Origin: Domibacillus sp. DTU_2020_1001157_1_SI_ALB_TIR_016
GTDB lineage: Bacteria > Bacillota > Bacilli > Bacillales > Domibacillaceae
Assembly (NCBI RefSeq): GCF_032341995.1
Contig: NZ_CP135438.1
Span: 868,001 to 932,000, forward strand
Direction of reading: 5' to 3'
Length of the DNA: 64,000 bases
The position numbers and the translations under genes were made by a program. The first letter of the stretch is position 1. Each line of letters begins with the position of its first letter. Shown here one piece after another: positions 63,296-64,000 of this stretch. Below the pieces are notes generated by a model. The model was not told the origin of the DNA and searched no databases. It saw only the letters and a program-made list of their open reading frames with translations.

Positions 63296-64000
63296 GTGAA
63301 CCTCTCCACCTAAATCAAAGATTTTGATGGAGCATCCCTTATCTTGAATACAGTACAGCATCAGCGGATTAAGCTTCCTCCGGAGGCCCGAGTGCATGAT
63401 GGAGACTAATGAACGAAGACAAGATCTGAGATGTCCTTATTGCCAGCTCAGGAACTTTTGCCTGAAGTGACAACCATTTCGTTTCCGAAATGGATTTTTG
63501 AAAAGCTCGAATGAAATAACGGGCTCCGATATTATAAGAAGCGGACAAATCCGAATGATAGACTTTGCCTGTTGAAAATGTGGCAAGGTCTTTTTTCGAG
63601 TTTCGTTCCACTTTTCCAGAGCCGTCGAACGCCAGGGCGCTGGTGTTTCGCGGGTTGATCCGGGAAATGCGCATGCCCAGGCAGTGCGCCATTTCTTCTA
63701 CTTTGTTCTGGATACCTATTTTTCGCCACCCGTGAAGCTTGAAACGAAGTTTCCTGGCTCCATAAAACCCCTTCGGGATTTTCATCCTGCCCAGGTATTC
63801 GAATACGATGACGTCACAGCCATACTTTGACGCGAATTTAACAATTTCATGGCTGGTGTGGCAGACAATATGCTGCTGGTACCCATTGATCTGCCGCCAA
63901 AAGTTTGGCGCAGGAATGCGGCCGCTTGCCCGCTGTGCTTTCCGCAGTTTATTTGTTAACGTCTGCAGACGGTCTTTTTCTTTAGGCTGGTCAATAAACG
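63296..64000 (-). mobile_element. TnpB-only IS200/IS605-family element (copy 2, partial)
   Basis: Shares the right end and tnpB 3' part with copy 1 at high identity, beginning exactly at GTGAACC (63296). The right-end hairpin is at 63304-63332. The element runs beyond the window. The flank adjacent to the right end differs from that of copy 1, as expected for independent insertions carrying different omega-RNA guides. Confidence 0.85.
63369..64000 (-). CDS. tnpB: TnpB (copy 2, N-terminal part beyond window)
   Basis: About 210 C-terminal residues in a frame that stays open to the window edge. RuvC Glu (VIVFEYLGR) and Asp (VYHSDLSASYNIGAR) are present; the first RuvC Asp would be outside the window. 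As in copy 1, the zinc-finger cysteines are replaced (NTSALAFDGSGKVERNSKKD). Several substitutions separate the two copies, so both have been in the genome for some time yet keep open frames. Confidence 0.88.
   Translation of the reverse strand, partial: FIDQPKEKDRLQTLTNKLRKAQRASGRIPAPNFWRQINGYQQHIVCHTSHEIVKFASKYGCDVIVFEYLGRMKIPKGFYGARKLRFKLHGWRKIGIQNKVEEMAHCLGMRISRINPRNTSALAFDGSGKVERNSKKDLATFSTGKVYHSDLSASYNIGARYFIRAFQKSISETKWLSLQAKVPELAIRTSQILSSFISLHHALGPPEEA

Overview
The window looks like the chromosome of a Gram-positive, spore-forming member of the Bacillaceae. The signs are AGGAGG-type ribosome binding sites, sigma-A promoters, CcpA (cre) and Fur operator look-alikes, a tryptophan T-box leader, a glycine riboswitch, and a Spo0E-like phosphatase gene. 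No species is assigned.

Layout. 1-5400: a ribose-5-phosphate isomerase B-like gene, then two exported glycosidases (GH3 with PA14, and GH30). 5400-7740: a Trp T-box controlling a stand-alone trpB and a methyltransferase. 8200-10560: small hypothetical genes and a glycine riboswitch in front of an amino-acid permease. 10970-13610: a TetR-type regulator divergent from an ABC exporter, with a perfect palindrome between them. 13800-19090: iron uptake, with a ferric-siderophore binding lipoprotein, two FecCD permeases, an ATPase and an FhuF-like reductase under Fur-box-like sites. 19390-27424: an HpaB-type monooxygenase, a gene interrupted at its 3' end by a TnpB-only IS200/IS605 element, a secreted M14 peptidase, a decayed methyltransferase and a LysR/EamA pair. 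An apparently isolated 5S rRNA gene lies at 27580.

28164-50568 is the centre of interest: a sugar-acid catabolic island. It starts with larE-larB-larC1-larC2, which make the nickel-pincer nucleotide cofactor. LarC is split by one in-frame TGA and carries a long His-rich repeat. These genes are followed by a TRAP transporter with two binding proteins and a LarA-family nickel-pincer isomerase. Then come an IlvD/Edd-type aldonate dehydratase, an IclR regulator, a Weimberg-type FAH dehydratase and semialdehyde dehydrogenase, a two-subunit UxaA dehydratase, galactonate dehydratase (dgoD), aldolases, a 2-hydroxyacid dehydrogenase, a second FAH protein, a KDG kinase (kdgK) and a KDPG aldolase (kdgA). 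Together they suggest import of several aldonates or aldarates, nickel-dependent epimerisation at C2 of at least one, dehydration to 2-keto-3-deoxy acids, and exit to 2-oxoglutarate or to pyruvate plus glyceraldehyde-3-phosphate.

50933-52000 holds a PadR/DUF4188 pair. 52258-61773 is a second cluster, for galactarate and glucarate: garD, a permease, a FadR-type regulator, gudD, gudP, and divergently kdgD and a 2-oxoglutarate semialdehyde dehydrogenase. The two gud/kdg promoters share one architecture, with a TTGTCTTAC[A/C]A operator-like site over the -10. A third copy sits at 62209-62237 with no sugar-acid gene behind it, only a Spo0E-like gene. A second TnpB copy runs off the right edge.
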